Notes: generated by a model not told the origin, from the letters alone. A stretch of DNA of 64,000 bases from Chrysogorgia sp. JL179-B06 (GCA_035772405.1 JAYKKM010000051.1:72001-136000); one strand, 5' to 3'. Shown: positions 10,639 through 19,074, counted from the stretch's first letter. Made by a program: numbers and translations.

Positions 10639-11520
10639 TTATTTCCTCTGTTTGTACTGATCGTAGACGAACCAAGCTAGTGCTATCGCTAGGATCCACA
10701 AATTAGACGCTAGCCAAGATATACCTGCAGCTCCCCACTTTAACGCAGTCGCCACCACGTTTAGCAGTCCAGCCAGTAGAGGGCCAGCCTTTGTGGCTAG
10801 ATTAGCTATAGCTTTACCTAGTTTTCCAAGTGCTTGACCACCTTTGAAGACTACGCTTCTAGCGGATATTATAATCGTGGTGATGAAAGAGGCTATGGTT
10901 ATTCCTAAAGCTGAAGCGCCTAACCAATTTTCTCTAAACCACTCCTTTATTTTTTGTAACCGAGTGATGTCCTCTTCTTGTTGTTCTCTAACCTCCTCAC
11001 GTTCCAATTGTTCTAAGGTTCGGTCCCTAGCTATCTTGAGACCTGTCAATCGCTCATACAATTCTGTCCTCTCTGGGGAACCATATTTCTCTCTATTCAT
11101 ATCGTCTACGGTCTTGTCAATAGTGTCCTGAAAATGGTCGGCTTGAATTTTTAGAAATTGTGGTCTAGTGTCTGGATCGATACCATTGTTTTGGTTTAGG
11201 ACACCTCGTAGCTCACTATTTTCTTTTTCTGTTAACCCAAATACATTATTGTCGATCACTTCTGTCTCAATTACTGGGAAGTTACTCGAATCTGTGGTGT
11301 CTTCGTTTTCTGTAACGTTAGTTGAGGTGTTTCCTGTAACGTTAGTTGAGGTGTCAGGGATTTGTTCAACTAACTTCTTGAACTGCTCAATCGCACTTTT
11401 ACTTCTACTGTCTTTACTGTAGATCAAACCATTTTTTCCAGGTTTTAGAATTAGTCTAGGTTTCAAATACTCACCAGCTTCGTTTATCGGTTTGAAAAGA
11501 ATAGATTTTGAGGTAGTCAC
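10639..11520 (-). CDS. Polinton virion-type membrane protein with coiled coil, unknown function
   Basis: The 293-residue frame opens with SILFKPINEAGEYLKPR, has a Thr/Asn-rich linker, then a long charged, coiled-coil-prone segment (roughly residues 125-195). A strongly hydrophobic C-terminal third follows, with segments near 197-220 and 235-285, and a short basic tail. The layout resembles a conserved Polinton protein seen beside the capsid gene, likely structural and membrane-active. There is no in-frame ATG at the start: the frame begins at GTG 11520 and is open further upstream, so the original start codon may have decayed. It sits 22 bases upstream of the capsid gene start. Confidence 0.7.
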   Translation of the reverse strand: MTTSKSILFKPINEAGEYLKPRLILKPGKNGLIYSKDSRSKSAIEQFKKLVEQIPDTSTNVTGNTSTNVTENEDTTDSSNFPVIETEVIDNNVFGLTEKENSELRGVLNQNNGIDPDTRPQFLKIQADHFQDTIDKTVDDMNREKYGSPERTELYERLTGLKIARDRTLEQLEREEVREQQEEDITRLQKIKEWFRENWLGASALGITIASFITTIIISARSVVFKGGQALGKLGKAIANLATKAGPLLAGLLNVVATALKWGAAGISWLASNLWILAIALAWFVYDQYKQRK

Positions 11521-11534
11521 GTATGACCTATTAA

Positions 11535-12022
11535 CTATATCCTTGATATTTCATCATTACCGAGTCTTTTGCTATACAGTTTACGTATTTTCAAACCTAT
11601 TAGATCAGTTCTTTTTATACCATTTCTTACCAACTTTTTGTTGAATTTGTTTAGTTTTTTCAGTCTTCTTTCGATTTCGATAGCGTCTTTGAAAGCTAAA
11701 TTAAAACTCTCGTCGTGGACGTCACCATATGTAACCAGTTCGTCAACCACTACTGCTGGAGCATTAGTGGTGGTTCCTTTATTAGTTATTAACACTGTTC
11801 CGTCGTCGTTGTCTATGAATGACGTCTCCGCATGTTCGATCCTGTCTTGTAATCTACGATCTATAACTCTCCTCTCTATTTGCTAATAAGTTCTTGTCCT
11901 GCCTCATTTCCTGTGATTGTATTATTGAGCGTGTCTAACTCTTTTTCTAACTCCTCGTCCGTATACTTCTCAAAATCGTTACGATCTTTCATTCCGATTT
12001 CATCGAACCCTCCTTCAGCCAT
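11535..12022 (-). pseudogene. Small Polinton gene broken by a frameshift
   Basis: ATG 12022 opens a frame of 48 residues (MAEGGFDEIG...), rich in acidic residues, which stops at a TAG near 11879. A second frame, lacking any ATG, opens just there and runs about 115 residues to 11535; it contains VVVDELVTYGDVHDE and a lysine/arginine-rich C-terminal helix region. The two are close to continuous and were probably one protein of about 163 residues before a one-base indel. The motif AAAACATTGAGTAGTATATA precedes the start, as for other genes here. The function is unknown; position beside integrase and capsid genes suggests a structural role. Confidence 0.6.
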
Positions 12023-12028
12023 TATATA

Positions 12029-13108
12029 CTACTCAATGTTTTGAATATCACTCTCTGGTATCCATGAGTTGTGTTTACTGTCATAGCCAAGCCACTTGAC
12101 TAAGACCATTTTCTTACCTTTAACCTTCTTTCTCTTCAGTATCTTCTCGACTTTGTAAACATCGTCTTTTTTATCGACAGCCGACAACTCTTCCTCATAA
12201 AACTTACCAGTGATAGGTTCCCCTTCATGGTCCTCTATCTCATACACGGTAGGGTCACCACGCACGACCTTTGATACTTTGAATAGCTCCTCGGTGAAGT
12301 TAGCCTCGTACCCCTTTGCGAATATGCTCTTGTACTTTGATATCCTGACAGTATCACCTACTTTAAACTTTGGCAGTGGGTAGTCACTGAAATGGTGTCC
12401 AAACAATGTCGTCCATACTTCGTTTTCGTTTTTCTTACTAACGTCTTTAGGTTTCATTAGAATAGTACTATGTTTGGTATTATTGTAATTCTCAACGAGC
12501 TGGTCTAAAATGTCTATCCACTTGTACGTTCCTTTACTGTAGAAGTACTTCCACATAGACGTTTTGAGTGTTCTGTTGAACCGTTCCACGACTGCTGCCT
12601 TTTTATCAGAGTTCGTGCTGAAGTACTTTACGTTGTGTTTATCCAACAGATCCCTCACACCAACGTTGTAGAATTCCTTACCATCGTCGAACTGAACCAG
12701 CTTTGGATACTCACCAAATCTAACCTTAGCCTTCTCCAGTAACTTTGTGACAGCCTTAGTCATGTTTTTCGTATCTTTCCTGTAGACAGGTATGGTAAAC
12801 GCATACCTACTAAGGATCTCAGTGGCTGTTAGTATCCAGTAGTACCCATTGTTCTTGTGCTTGTACTTACCCATATCGACCAAATCCATCTGTATCTGCT
12901 CACCCAGATAGTCAACAAATGTTTTTCTAAACTTGTGTTTCTTAACAACTGGTTTGTACCTAGTGTACGTGTCTTGAGATTTTAACCAATCCTTTATCTT
13001 TGCCCTACTAACGTTTAGACCGTCTTCTTGTGTCTTTTGGTACAGCCTCTCAGCAGACTGGTAACCAGTTGATGGGTTGTAGTAAATATCTCTTAGTTCT
13101 TGCTCCAT
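12029..13108 (-). CDS. Retrovirus-like integrase with C-terminal chromodomain
   Basis: This enzyme inserts the element into the host chromosome. Counting from a GTG at 13114, the catalytic acids are D77 (QMDLVD), D143 (FDDGKEF) and E177 (ERFNRTL), with 33 residues between the last two. The core is followed by a C-terminal segment FKVGDTVRISKYKS (an SH3-like region) and a chromodomain (about 317-361, YKVEKILKRKK, VKWLGYDSKHNSWIP). The chromodomain should guide integration to modified histones. I prefer ATG 13108 as the start because the longer frame begins at GTG. The penton gene ends 5 bases upstream. All key residues are present, so this enzyme looks intact even though other genes are broken. 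Confidence 0.93.
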   Translation of the reverse strand: MEQELRDIYYNPSTGYQSAERLYQKTQEDGLNVSRAKIKDWLKSQDTYTRYKPVVKKHKFRKTFVDYLGEQIQMDLVDMGKYKHKNNGYYWILTATEILSRYAFTIPVYRKDTKNMTKAVTKLLEKAKVRFGEYPKLVQFDDGKEFYNVGVRDLLDKHNVKYFSTNSDKKAAVVERFNRTLKTSMWKYFYSKGTYKWIDILDQLVENYNNTKHSTILMKPKDVSKKNENEVWTTLFGHHFSDYPLPKFKVGDTVRISKYKSIFAKGYEANFTEELFKVSKVVRGDPTVYEIEDHEGEPITGKFYEEELSAVDKKDDVYKVEKILKRKKVKGKKMVLVKWLGYDSKHNSWIPESDIQNIE

Positions 13109-13113
13109 ATACA

Positions 13114-13758
13114 CTACGTGATGTGTAAATCTAACAACACCTCACCAACGTTAATACTGTTATCGTCCTGATCAGTTATCTTGAACTCTAGTTGGTTGAT
13201 GACTCCTTTGTTTATTGGGATTTTCGACCCAACACCAAAATGTTGTACAGAGCCCTTTAGTGTCTGTGTGCTAGTTATTGGTAGTACTGCGATACAACCA
13301 CTTTTGCTACCATTAACTATGTTCTTAGATCTGTCCACAACATTAGATGTTACTTGTACGTATTTTAGTCCTCTGTTAACGTTAACAACGTTGGGACTGG
13401 TTTTTGTGGTGGCTATTGTAGTGTTTTCGTCAAACCCTAAAAGTTGTCCAAATTTAAACAGTTCTATTTGTTGATCAGTTGTGATCGTACACGTCGAGTC
13501 ATATCTGTTAGCTACTAGCTTGACGTCTCCTAACTCTTTCAAGTCATCGGCAATCATTTTAAAGGTGTGGTACCCAAGACTAAAAATGTGGTCACTACTG
13601 TCGTAAGTTATCTTGTTGTTATCTGTGGTTACGTTAACGTAGTCCCAAAAGATGGTTGCCTCCTTCACTAGTAAGTGAGGGTCTAAGTTAGTTGCTAGAG
13701 TTGACTCTGGTAGGTCTACAGTTTTCGTTGAACCACTAATCAATACTACCACTCTCAT
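13114..13758 (-). CDS. Penton-like minor capsid protein (single jelly-roll)
   Basis: The protein has 214 residues, predicted to be almost entirely beta structure. Its ending, FKITDQDDNSINVGEVLL, is typical of Polinton penton proteins, which form the fivefold vertices of the capsid. It is the first gene of the minus-strand series integrase-structural genes-capsid-ATPase and starts back-to-back with the plus-strand gene at 13776, leaving a 17-base divergent promoter region. No break is visible. The assignment rests on size, fold character, the C-terminal motif and gene order. Confidence 0.75.
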   Translation of the reverse strand: MRVVVLISGSTKTVDLPESTLATNLDPHLLVKEATIFWDYVNVTTDNNKITYDSSDHIFSLGYHTFKMIADDLKELGDVKLVANRYDSTCTITTDQQIELFKFGQLLGFDENTTIATTKTSPNVVNVNRGLKYVQVTSNVVDRSKNIVNGSKSGCIAVLPITSTQTLKGSVQHFGVGSKIPINKGVINQLEFKITDQDDNSINVGEVLLDLHIT

Positions 13759-13775
13759 ATAACGTACGGTATGTT
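13759..13775. promoter_or_regulatory. 17-base divergent promoter region with a near-palindrome
   Basis: The spacer and the two flanking start codons read CATATAACGTACGGTATGTTATG, split here as CATATAACGTACG and GTATGTTATG. Its reverse complement begins CATAACATACCGTACG, so each strand shows an AACAT or AACGT block followed by a TAC/GTA block just upstream of a start codon. It must serve both the penton gene (minus) and the gene at 13776 (plus), and it is a variant of the motif in front of other Polinton genes. Confidence 0.5.
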
Positions 13776-15407
13776 ATGATGGATGCTTTCAAAAGAAAGT
13801 ATCCTTATGCTGACAAGAATAGGTTTTTTCTTGACGTTGACGACAATATGCACATGCATATATTCTTCGTGACGAAAACTAATATTGGTGACGTTAGTGT
13901 AGACTCAAGTAGGTTTAAGAGTAACCTGGAGTACACTAAGTATCTAACGATAAACAAACCAATGATAGTTAACCAGAAAGAGATAGCTAACGCCGTACGT
14001 GTGGCTAAGCTGAATCTAGTCAAAAAGTACCCTCACATCACTTTGAGCAAGTTTGAGTTCGATCCAACTGTCTCACAAGATGGTGAGGTTAATGGCGTTG
14101 ACATATATTTTAGAAACAACGACATCATAAGCACTAACATAACTAGTGATACTTTCAAAAACGACAAGAGTATGTGGGTTTGGTTACACAACAACAAGTC
14201 TCCAAAAGGTCACGACGACAAGTTTCCAGAAATATGGCTATCTGGTGGAACTATCCAACCATTATCAAAAGGTCTCAAGAACCACTGGGGACTTTGGGAT
14301 GGCTATCCAACGGAAAACGTATTGAACTACCCAGTGAATAACTTTAGAGTATTCGTTAATCGAAAGAACTACTTTCTCTCAAAGCTACCAATATTACAAA
14401 TCACCACTTCAAAGACAAAGTCAAAGTGGGACGACAACGAGAGCTACTATAGAGTCGTGTTCGCAACATATTGTGCAAGTTTCTGTTGTGGAGTGTCGTT
14501 ACAACACTTGTCACCCTCACAAGAAGTTCACCCTGTTATCACAAGTGTGATGAGGTTCCATCTGTACTTTACCATCAGAAGACTTCTCAGAAGGATGGAA
14601 GGTGGTGAGAGTATGAGATCGATAAGTAGAGAGTTTGATGCTGGAGAATTGTATGGTAAGACAGACAAGATTCCTAAAAAACATTACTACCAGGGTAAAG
14701 TCCTTGCTGATGGTACAACAGGTGAGGAGAGAGTCTTCACGATTAACGACGTTAAGAACGACTACAAACGATACGTTCCTCTGACGTCGAATGGTTTCAC
14801 AAACATTGGGAGACAATACCTAAACCAGTCTATAGAAGCCTTTGTTTACTCCACACTTGGTGCACAAGCGAGAACACGTGTGTCAGTCGTTGGTGATTCA
14901 GCAGGTAGTCTAGAGACTCAACAAGAGTTCCGCAAGTTGGTGGAGGATAGTGTTATAAACTACGACGTTTCAACATGGATTCTCAACATGAACAAGTCGA
15001 TTAAAGACACTAACGTTGTCCAAAACCTTACACTGTCACCGTCTACGTGGTTAATGCCGAGTAACGTTGTAATCCTCAAGAACAAAATCGCTGGGTACAA
15101 CAACCTATTGAAGACTGCCACGCAGAGTATGAAGTTTGGAGTAAACAGTGGGTTAAACTACACGGAAACGACGGAGGTTAGGAAAGTTCACCAAGAAGGT
15201 GGAGAGCATCTGGAGACACTTGGTAAACCAAAGGTGACACACCGTCTGACATCAAACGTGACACACCAGGAGACACTTGATAAACCAAAGGTGACACACC
15301 GTCTGGAGGTATCAAAGGCGTCACCAGGTGACAACACTACAGAGTTGGGGCTAATTCTAGTGGTTTCGGCTGTGTCTGGCTATTTAGTGAGCAAATATGT
15401 GTTATAA
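13776..15407 (+). CDS. Conserved Polinton protein of 543 residues, probable virion protein
   Basis: I know similar proteins in invertebrate Polintons but no function. The conserved centre includes YYRVVFATYCASFCCGVS and HPVITSVMRFHLYFTIRRLL, and the C-terminus ends in a single hydrophobic segment (LGLILVVSAVSGYLVSKYV). This suggests a membrane-anchored, perhaps virion-surface or internal membrane protein. Between these, residues of about 467-505 hold two copies of an ETLxKPKVTHRL unit produced by a 57-base tandem duplication (15212 and 15269). It begins the plus-strand gene series and ends 4 bases before the next start. Confidence 0.75.
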   Translation: MMDAFKRKYPYADKNRFFLDVDDNMHMHIFFVTKTNIGDVSVDSSRFKSNLEYTKYLTINKPMIVNQKEIANAVRVAKLNLVKKYPHITLSKFEFDPTVSQDGEVNGVDIYFRNNDIISTNITSDTFKNDKSMWVWLHNNKSPKGHDDKFPEIWLSGGTIQPLSKGLKNHWGLWDGYPTENVLNYPVNNFRVFVNRKNYFLSKLPILQITTSKTKSKWDDNESYYRVVFATYCASFCCGVSLQHLSPSQEVHPVITSVMRFHLYFTIRRLLRRMEGGESMRSISREFDAGELYGKTDKIPKKHYYQGKVLADGTTGEERVFTINDVKNDYKRYVPLTSNGFTNIGRQYLNQSIEAFVYSTLGAQARTRVSVVGDSAGSLETQQEFRKLVEDSVINYDVSTWILNMNKSIKDTNVVQNLTLSPSTWLMPSNVVILKNKIAGYNNLLKTATQSMKFGVNSGLNYTETTEVRKVHQEGGEHLETLGKPKVTHRLTSNVTHQETLDKPKVTHRLEVSKASPGDNTTELGLILVVSAVSGYLVSKYVL

Positions 15408-15411
15408 CATA

Positions 15412-16356
15412 ATGAGTCTAAGCTATGGGTTTGAGGACAGAGACTACGAGAGTGATAAAATATTAAGAAGAGCGAAGAGACATCTAGATAGTGACCCTAA
15501 ATTAAGCGTGAGCGGTGGGAGGATGTCTGGAGATATAGACATGGCGCTAAAGACACTCAAAAACATAGCAGATCCAGTTGACGATTTGGATGCTATCAGT
15601 AAAAAAGTATTAGAGTTAGTATATTTACCACAATACTTTAAAACACAGTCCTATAACGTCATATTCGATTTTGACACCACGATACACGCCGCAAGCGCGG
15701 TACTCCACAGTAGGACAAACAAAGTGAAAGCCATTGGAGACATGTTAGTACAAAATGATTTAGCACATGGTCCTATTATTGGTGCTAACCATAGTCGTAG
15801 ATTCCTATCCCCTGTACTATCCTCACCTTTTCCATTTGAAGTTGGGATGCACTTTAACTGTCCACACATGCAATACTGTGATATATCCATTTTTGTGGTA
15901 GTGAGGTTAGTCAAGAGGGTATCTACGTCAGATTGGGAGACTATTGTGTCAAACGACGATGGATCGCATGACAAATACATAGGGTACAAAGGAGGTAAGA
16001 CTGACAAATTATCGTATGGTGGTGGCGATCCAGTAAAGGGGTACACATGCACAATCCCAAATAACATCGACACCACTGAGACGCATATGATATCAATACA
16101 TTGGCAGATGGATAACTCCCATGTTAGGGTCAACAACATAAAGTCAGCAGACTCAGACTTCACAGCTAACTACAGAGAGATAGGATCTCCTTATGGAACT
16201 ATATTTGGAACACATCGACCAGAATTGCTAATCGCACCCTACAAATACCCATCTTTGATAGAGTTTTACGGTATTAAAATCATCTCTGGTTATATGACAA
16301 ACCGAGATATAATATTAGTTGGTAGAGATATGATGAAGGAATATGATGTGAGCTAA
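15412..16356 (+). CDS. Fibre-like protein (phage tail-fibre-type motif plus beta-rich head)
   Basis: Near the N-terminus the protein has GGRMSGDIDMALKTLKNIAD followed by PVDDLDAISKK. This closely follows the repeated shaft motif of phage tail fibres and other viral fibres (msGdIdm...I.nl.dP...dDAv.K). The remaining 240 residues are beta-rich, with paired aromatic strands and glycine turns such as YKGGKTDKLSYGGGDPVKGY, as in a lectin-like or knob domain. I infer a receptor-binding spike at the penton vertex. The start ATG 15412 is preferred to 15397 because the latter overlaps the preceding gene. Its stop overlaps the opening of the next frame. Confidence 0.6.
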   Translation: MSLSYGFEDRDYESDKILRRAKRHLDSDPKLSVSGGRMSGDIDMALKTLKNIADPVDDLDAISKKVLELVYLPQYFKTQSYNVIFDFDTTIHAASAVLHSRTNKVKAIGDMLVQNDLAHGPIIGANHSRRFLSPVLSSPFPFEVGMHFNCPHMQYCDISIFVVVRLVKRVSTSDWETIVSNDDGSHDKYIGYKGGKTDKLSYGGGDPVKGYTCTIPNNIDTTETHMISIHWQMDNSHVRVNNIKSADSDFTANYREIGSPYGTIFGTHRPELLIAPYKYPSLIEFYGIKIISGYMTNRDIILVGRDMMKEYDVS

Positions 16357-16933
16357 GATATATGAGGAAGAAGTCAGTTGTTGTTTTCAATCACATATCA
16401 AAGGATATGTCAGAGGAAGAGGTGCTAGAGCTCAAACGCTTGTATACGCGTACTACCACAAACTAGAAGCCTGTTACAAATGGAAGTACAAAAGGTTGAA
16501 GAAAATTAAACTATCGTTAAACATGACTAGCATAGGGTTAACGACAGTAGGGATTATAGCTGGATCGATAACCGCTAACCCTCTAATCATTGCTTGTATT
16601 AGTGGTCCTGGTGTGATCATCCAAGGCTACTTGGCTAAATCCAATCTGACGAGTAGAGTTGAGCATTGTAAGTTTGCACACACTAGCTACAAAAAGATAC
16701 TGACACAACTAAGATCGTATCTTAGAGGTCTTCCTTACAACGAGTCAATGTTCCTCTCAGACGTTAAAGTGTTGGACGATAATGTGACTGACTTATGCCC
16801 ACCAATCAATGGAATGGTGAAAAGGTACAGCAAAGTGTACGAGACACAAGGGGGGCGCGAACCACGCCCCCCTTTAAACACGGGTCTACACGTAAGAACC
16901 AGTGATGTGTCAGTCGACAAGTTTCAAGAGTAG
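16352..16933 (+). pseudogene. Polinton membrane-segment protein whose start codon is lost
   Basis: An open frame runs from 16352 to the stop at 16933, but its first ATG comes only at about 16523. Coding sequence clearly continues upstream: the translated segment has a CCF/HIKG patch, then VYAYYHKLEACYKWKYKRLK, then a hydrophobic pair of segments (LTTVGIIAGSITANPLIIA). This pattern is conserved in related Polintons, so the N-terminus is real and the start codon was mutated or shifted by an indel; ATG 16363 lies in the wrong frame. A C-terminal half with repeated Leu/Arg helices follows. The function is unknown; a GGGGGGCG palindrome (ggggggcgcgaaccacgccccc type) lies near 16851-16872. Confidence 0.6.
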
Positions 16934-17000
16934 GTGCTCAGAATTATTACTAATTATGAGTTTGTTATAACACAAAAATAAAACATGTGGTATATTATAG
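16934..17000 (+). promoter_or_regulatory. Promoter-like motif before the BRO-N gene
   Basis: AAACATGTGG followed by TATATTATAG lies at 16981-17000, immediately ahead of the start at 17001-17004. It is one of the clearest instances of the motif shared by Polinton genes in this window. Confidence 0.55.
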
Positions 17001-17822
17001 GTGATGAGTATCACTAAAATATTTAGAAATAACGACACGTCAGTCACTACTACAAAAGATGGAGATAACATTTGGTTCTACGGAAAAGAGGCAGCTGAAA
17101 TCTTAGGATATAAAAGACCTTCCAAAGCGATACAACAGCGTGTGAAAGATGATGAGAAAAGAAAGGTTCAAAATCTCAGGTCCCAAATTGGGACCCGAGA
17201 TTTCGAGTGTCAAAATAGACAAATTCAGAATAGGCAAGTTTGGCAAATAAATGAAAGTGGTCTATATAGACTAATATTCTCGTCTAAACTAGAGTCGGCA
17301 GAGACTTTTAGAAAGTGGGTGTTCTCAGAAGTCCTACCATCTATTAGAAAAACAGGTGTTTACACACAATGCAACCAGTTATCGATAATGAATGAGACAG
17401 ATCTACACTACGACATTGTGAAGTACATTAGAGAGTACCATCCAACAATAGTCATCCCAGGACTTGGCGAGTACCAAGACACATCTACTAAAAGAATAGA
17501 TGGATGGAAGAAGGGTTATAGTGGTGGACAACCAGATTTGATAGTTCCGCAACTACATAAGAGATACAACGGTTTTGATATAGAGTTCAAAACACCGAAA
17601 GGTAATGGGGTTATTAGGGATAACCAGTTGAGGGTATTAAGGAGACTAAGATCACAAGGGTACAACACGTTACTATCCTCAGACCAACATGAGATAATAC
17701 ATTTCATAGAGACATATATGATAGACTCCAGAGTCCTGTGTGAGTACTGCAATAGGAGATTCAAGAGTGAAACCACACTATCTAATCACCAAAAATACTT
17801 TCATCGAATACTCTATCTGTGA
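17001..17822 (+). CDS. BRO-N domain / VRR-NUC-like nuclease / C2H2 zinc-finger fusion
   Basis: Three parts are visible in 273 residues. Residues 1-118 are a BRO-N DNA-binding domain (FYGKEAAEILGY, INESGLYRLIF, FRKWVFSEVLPSIRKTG), common in large DNA viruses and phages. Residues 135-235 resemble a VRR-NUC/Holliday-resolvase-type nuclease: GGQPDLIV with D179, then DIEFKTPKG with E195 and K197, and Q209. Residues 247-268 are a C2H2 zinc finger (C247, C250, H263, H268). Together they suggest a structure-specific nuclease aimed at viral replication intermediates. The nuclease assignment is motif-based. A run of CTGTGAGAT repeats follows the stop. Confidence 0.8.
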   Translation: MMSITKIFRNNDTSVTTTKDGDNIWFYGKEAAEILGYKRPSKAIQQRVKDDEKRKVQNLRSQIGTRDFECQNRQIQNRQVWQINESGLYRLIFSSKLESAETFRKWVFSEVLPSIRKTGVYTQCNQLSIMNETDLHYDIVKYIREYHPTIVIPGLGEYQDTSTKRIDGWKKGYSGGQPDLIVPQLHKRYNGFDIEFKTPKGNGVIRDNQLRVLRRLRSQGYNTLLSSDQHEIIHFIETYMIDSRVLCEYCNRRFKSETTLSNHQKYFHRILYL

Positions 17823-17882
17823 GATAATCTGTGAGATAATCTGTGAGATGACTGTGAGATGACTGTGAGATGACTGTGACTA
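17815..17882. repeat. Short tandem repeat after the nuclease gene
   Basis: Three copies of TCTGTGAGATAA/T and then four of GACTGTGAGAT follow one another from the last codons of the nuclease gene. It is a local microsatellite-like expansion and holds no gene. Confidence 0.8.
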
Positions 17883-17901
17883 GATATCACATATAGTATA
17901 G

Positions 17902-18389
17902 ATGACTGACAGTGAGTCCGTACCTATTATAACGTCGACAACAAGGACCAAAGACCCTAAGAGAGTAGAGGCAGGCGCGGATTTAGAAGTTAGTCGCATA
18001 AATTAGATTTAGAATTTGCAATTCAAAATACCTGTGAATAACAATCCTATTGGATAGGTTTGTGTTCTGAATTATTCTTAAGAAAAGCATAACCAATAGG
18101 GTTGTTCATGAAGTGTCTAATTTATGCGACTAACTTCTAAATCCGCGCCTGAGTAGAGGCAGGCAAACGCTTGGCTGCTATATCTAAAGCAGCCAAAGAG
18201 AGGAAGATGAGAGAGAGAGTGATAAGTGAGGACGATAATTTTAACTACGGATACATCATAGGTACTATAGGAGTGGTAATAGCCGCTAGCTCACTGTACT
18301 ATACGATGAGGCAAGACAAACAAGTAGTGATCGAAGAGCCTAAGACCGTTGTTATAAAACCATCACGCAAGCTCGACAGTCTCGATTAA
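17902..18389 (+). pseudogene. Small Polinton membrane protein gene split by a hAT MITE
   Basis: ATG 17902 opens a basic, Thr-rich N-terminal part ending in KDPKRVEAG. The 180-base MITE 17972-18151 interrupts it, and the frame resumes after the second copy of the 8-base target duplication with KRLAAISKAAKERK, then the hydrophobic segment YIIGTIGVVIAASSLYYTM and a basic tail ending at 18389. The two sides are in frame once the insertion and one duplication are discounted. The resumed part alone could start at ATG 18171. The product would be a single-pass membrane protein of about 100 residues, of unknown function. Confidence 0.75.
17972..18151. mobile_element. hAT-type MITE, 180 bp
   Basis: Its ends are long and nearly perfect inverted repeats starting CAGGCGCGGATTTAGAAG, and it is flanked by AGTAGAGG at 17964-17971 and 18152-18159. 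The 8-base target duplication and CAGG start are diagnostic of hAT elements. It has no coding capacity. The arms are about 35-40 bases with the centre AT-rich. Confidence 0.93.
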
Positions 18390-18406
18390 AACATATTGTA
18401 TAATAT
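18390..18406 (+). promoter_or_regulatory. Promoter-like motif AAACATATTGTATAATATA
   Basis: The 19-base block runs from the end of one gene directly into the ATG at 18407. It is the best match to the element-wide motif, with AAACAT separated by a few bases from GTATAATATA. Confidence 0.55.
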
Positions 18407-18640
18407 ATGGCATCAATAGACAGAAAAGAACTGATGAACGAGCTATACGACGCAGCCCTTGTGACTGCTGGAGCCGTAGCCGTATCCATGGCATCAAAGA
18501 AAGTACTAAAAGAACCGTTGGGTACCCCCGAATCAGTGAAGGGTACCCTCAAGCTAGCGACTGCTGTAGGCGTTTCAACGCTACTCGTTAAGTGGGCGCA
18601 GAGCAAGAAATACTTACCTATTGACCCGTTCTCAAAGTAA
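18407..18640 (+). CDS. Small Polinton membrane protein (77 residues)
   Basis: The protein has a short charged N-terminus (MASIDRKELMNELYDAA), a first hydrophobic segment (LVTAGAVAVSMA), a second (LKLATAVGVSTLLVKWA) and a polar tail. Small proteins with this layout are recurrent in invertebrate Polintons and are likely virion or assembly membrane proteins. It belongs to a run of four or five tiny genes between 17902 and 19244. Confidence 0.75.
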   Translation: MASIDRKELMNELYDAALVTAGAVAVSMASKKVLKEPLGTPESVKGTLKLATAVGVSTLLVKWAQSKKYLPIDPFSK

Positions 18641-18656
18641 TCTAACGTAATACATA

Positions 18657-18956
18657 ATGGCTAGTGTGATAGCAGGTGGTTTGTTCAACGCCATAGCATT
18701 CGCAGGAGCTGGGTTCATATTCAGCAAGCTAAACCATACCGGCTACGAGACAGAGATAAAGAGACACAACAAAGCATTGGAGAGTCTCGCAAGAGCGAAA
18801 GAAAAGTTCTACGAGAACGAGATTCGTCAGAGAGACAAAATCCAGGAATTAAGGCAACAGTTGTCAGATGCTAACGCAGATATTAACGACACGAACCACG
18901 CTTTGGATCAACTAAGAAAAGTACTGACTATACAGTATGATGGGAAGACGTTTTAG
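18657..18956 (+). CDS. Small membrane-anchored coiled-coil protein (99 residues)
   Basis: An N-terminal hydrophobic segment (VIAGGLFNAIAFAGAGFIFS) is followed by about 65 residues of charged heptad-like helix (LARAKEKFYENEIRQRDKI, LRQQLSDANADI). It thus looks like an anchored coiled coil. Its end overlaps the next gene by 17-20 bases. No database family is claimed. Confidence 0.75.
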   Translation: MASVIAGGLFNAIAFAGAGFIFSKLNHTGYETEIKRHNKALESLARAKEKFYENEIRQRDKIQELRQQLSDANADINDTNHALDQLRKVLTIQYDGKTF

Positions 18957-19074
18957 TAAAGAGCCTGAGTTGTCAGACTATTACAAACCTTCAGATGAGA
19001 TGAAAGAATATCAAATGGTATTCGTCGGAGTTGTTGGGGTACCTTTAGGTTATCTAATATATAGAGTAGTATAA
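18940..19074 (+). CDS. Tiny membrane protein (44 residues)
   Basis: ATG 18940 (or the in-frame ATG 18937) opens a frame that overlaps the end of the previous gene. It codes for a polar N-terminus (MGRRFSKEPELSDYYKPS) and one hydrophobic segment (MVFVGVVGVPLGYLIYRVV). The stop TAA shares its last base with the next ATG. Such overlaps argue that it is a real gene in the compact small-gene run. Confidence 0.6.
   Translation: MGRRFSKEPELSDYYKPSDEMKEYQMVFVGVVGVPLGYLIYRVV

Noticed and set aside
10135..10680. Plus-strand open frame of 181 codons over the capsid gene
   Set aside because: It is the antisense shadow of the capsid and membrane-protein genes, with no domain or promoter motif.
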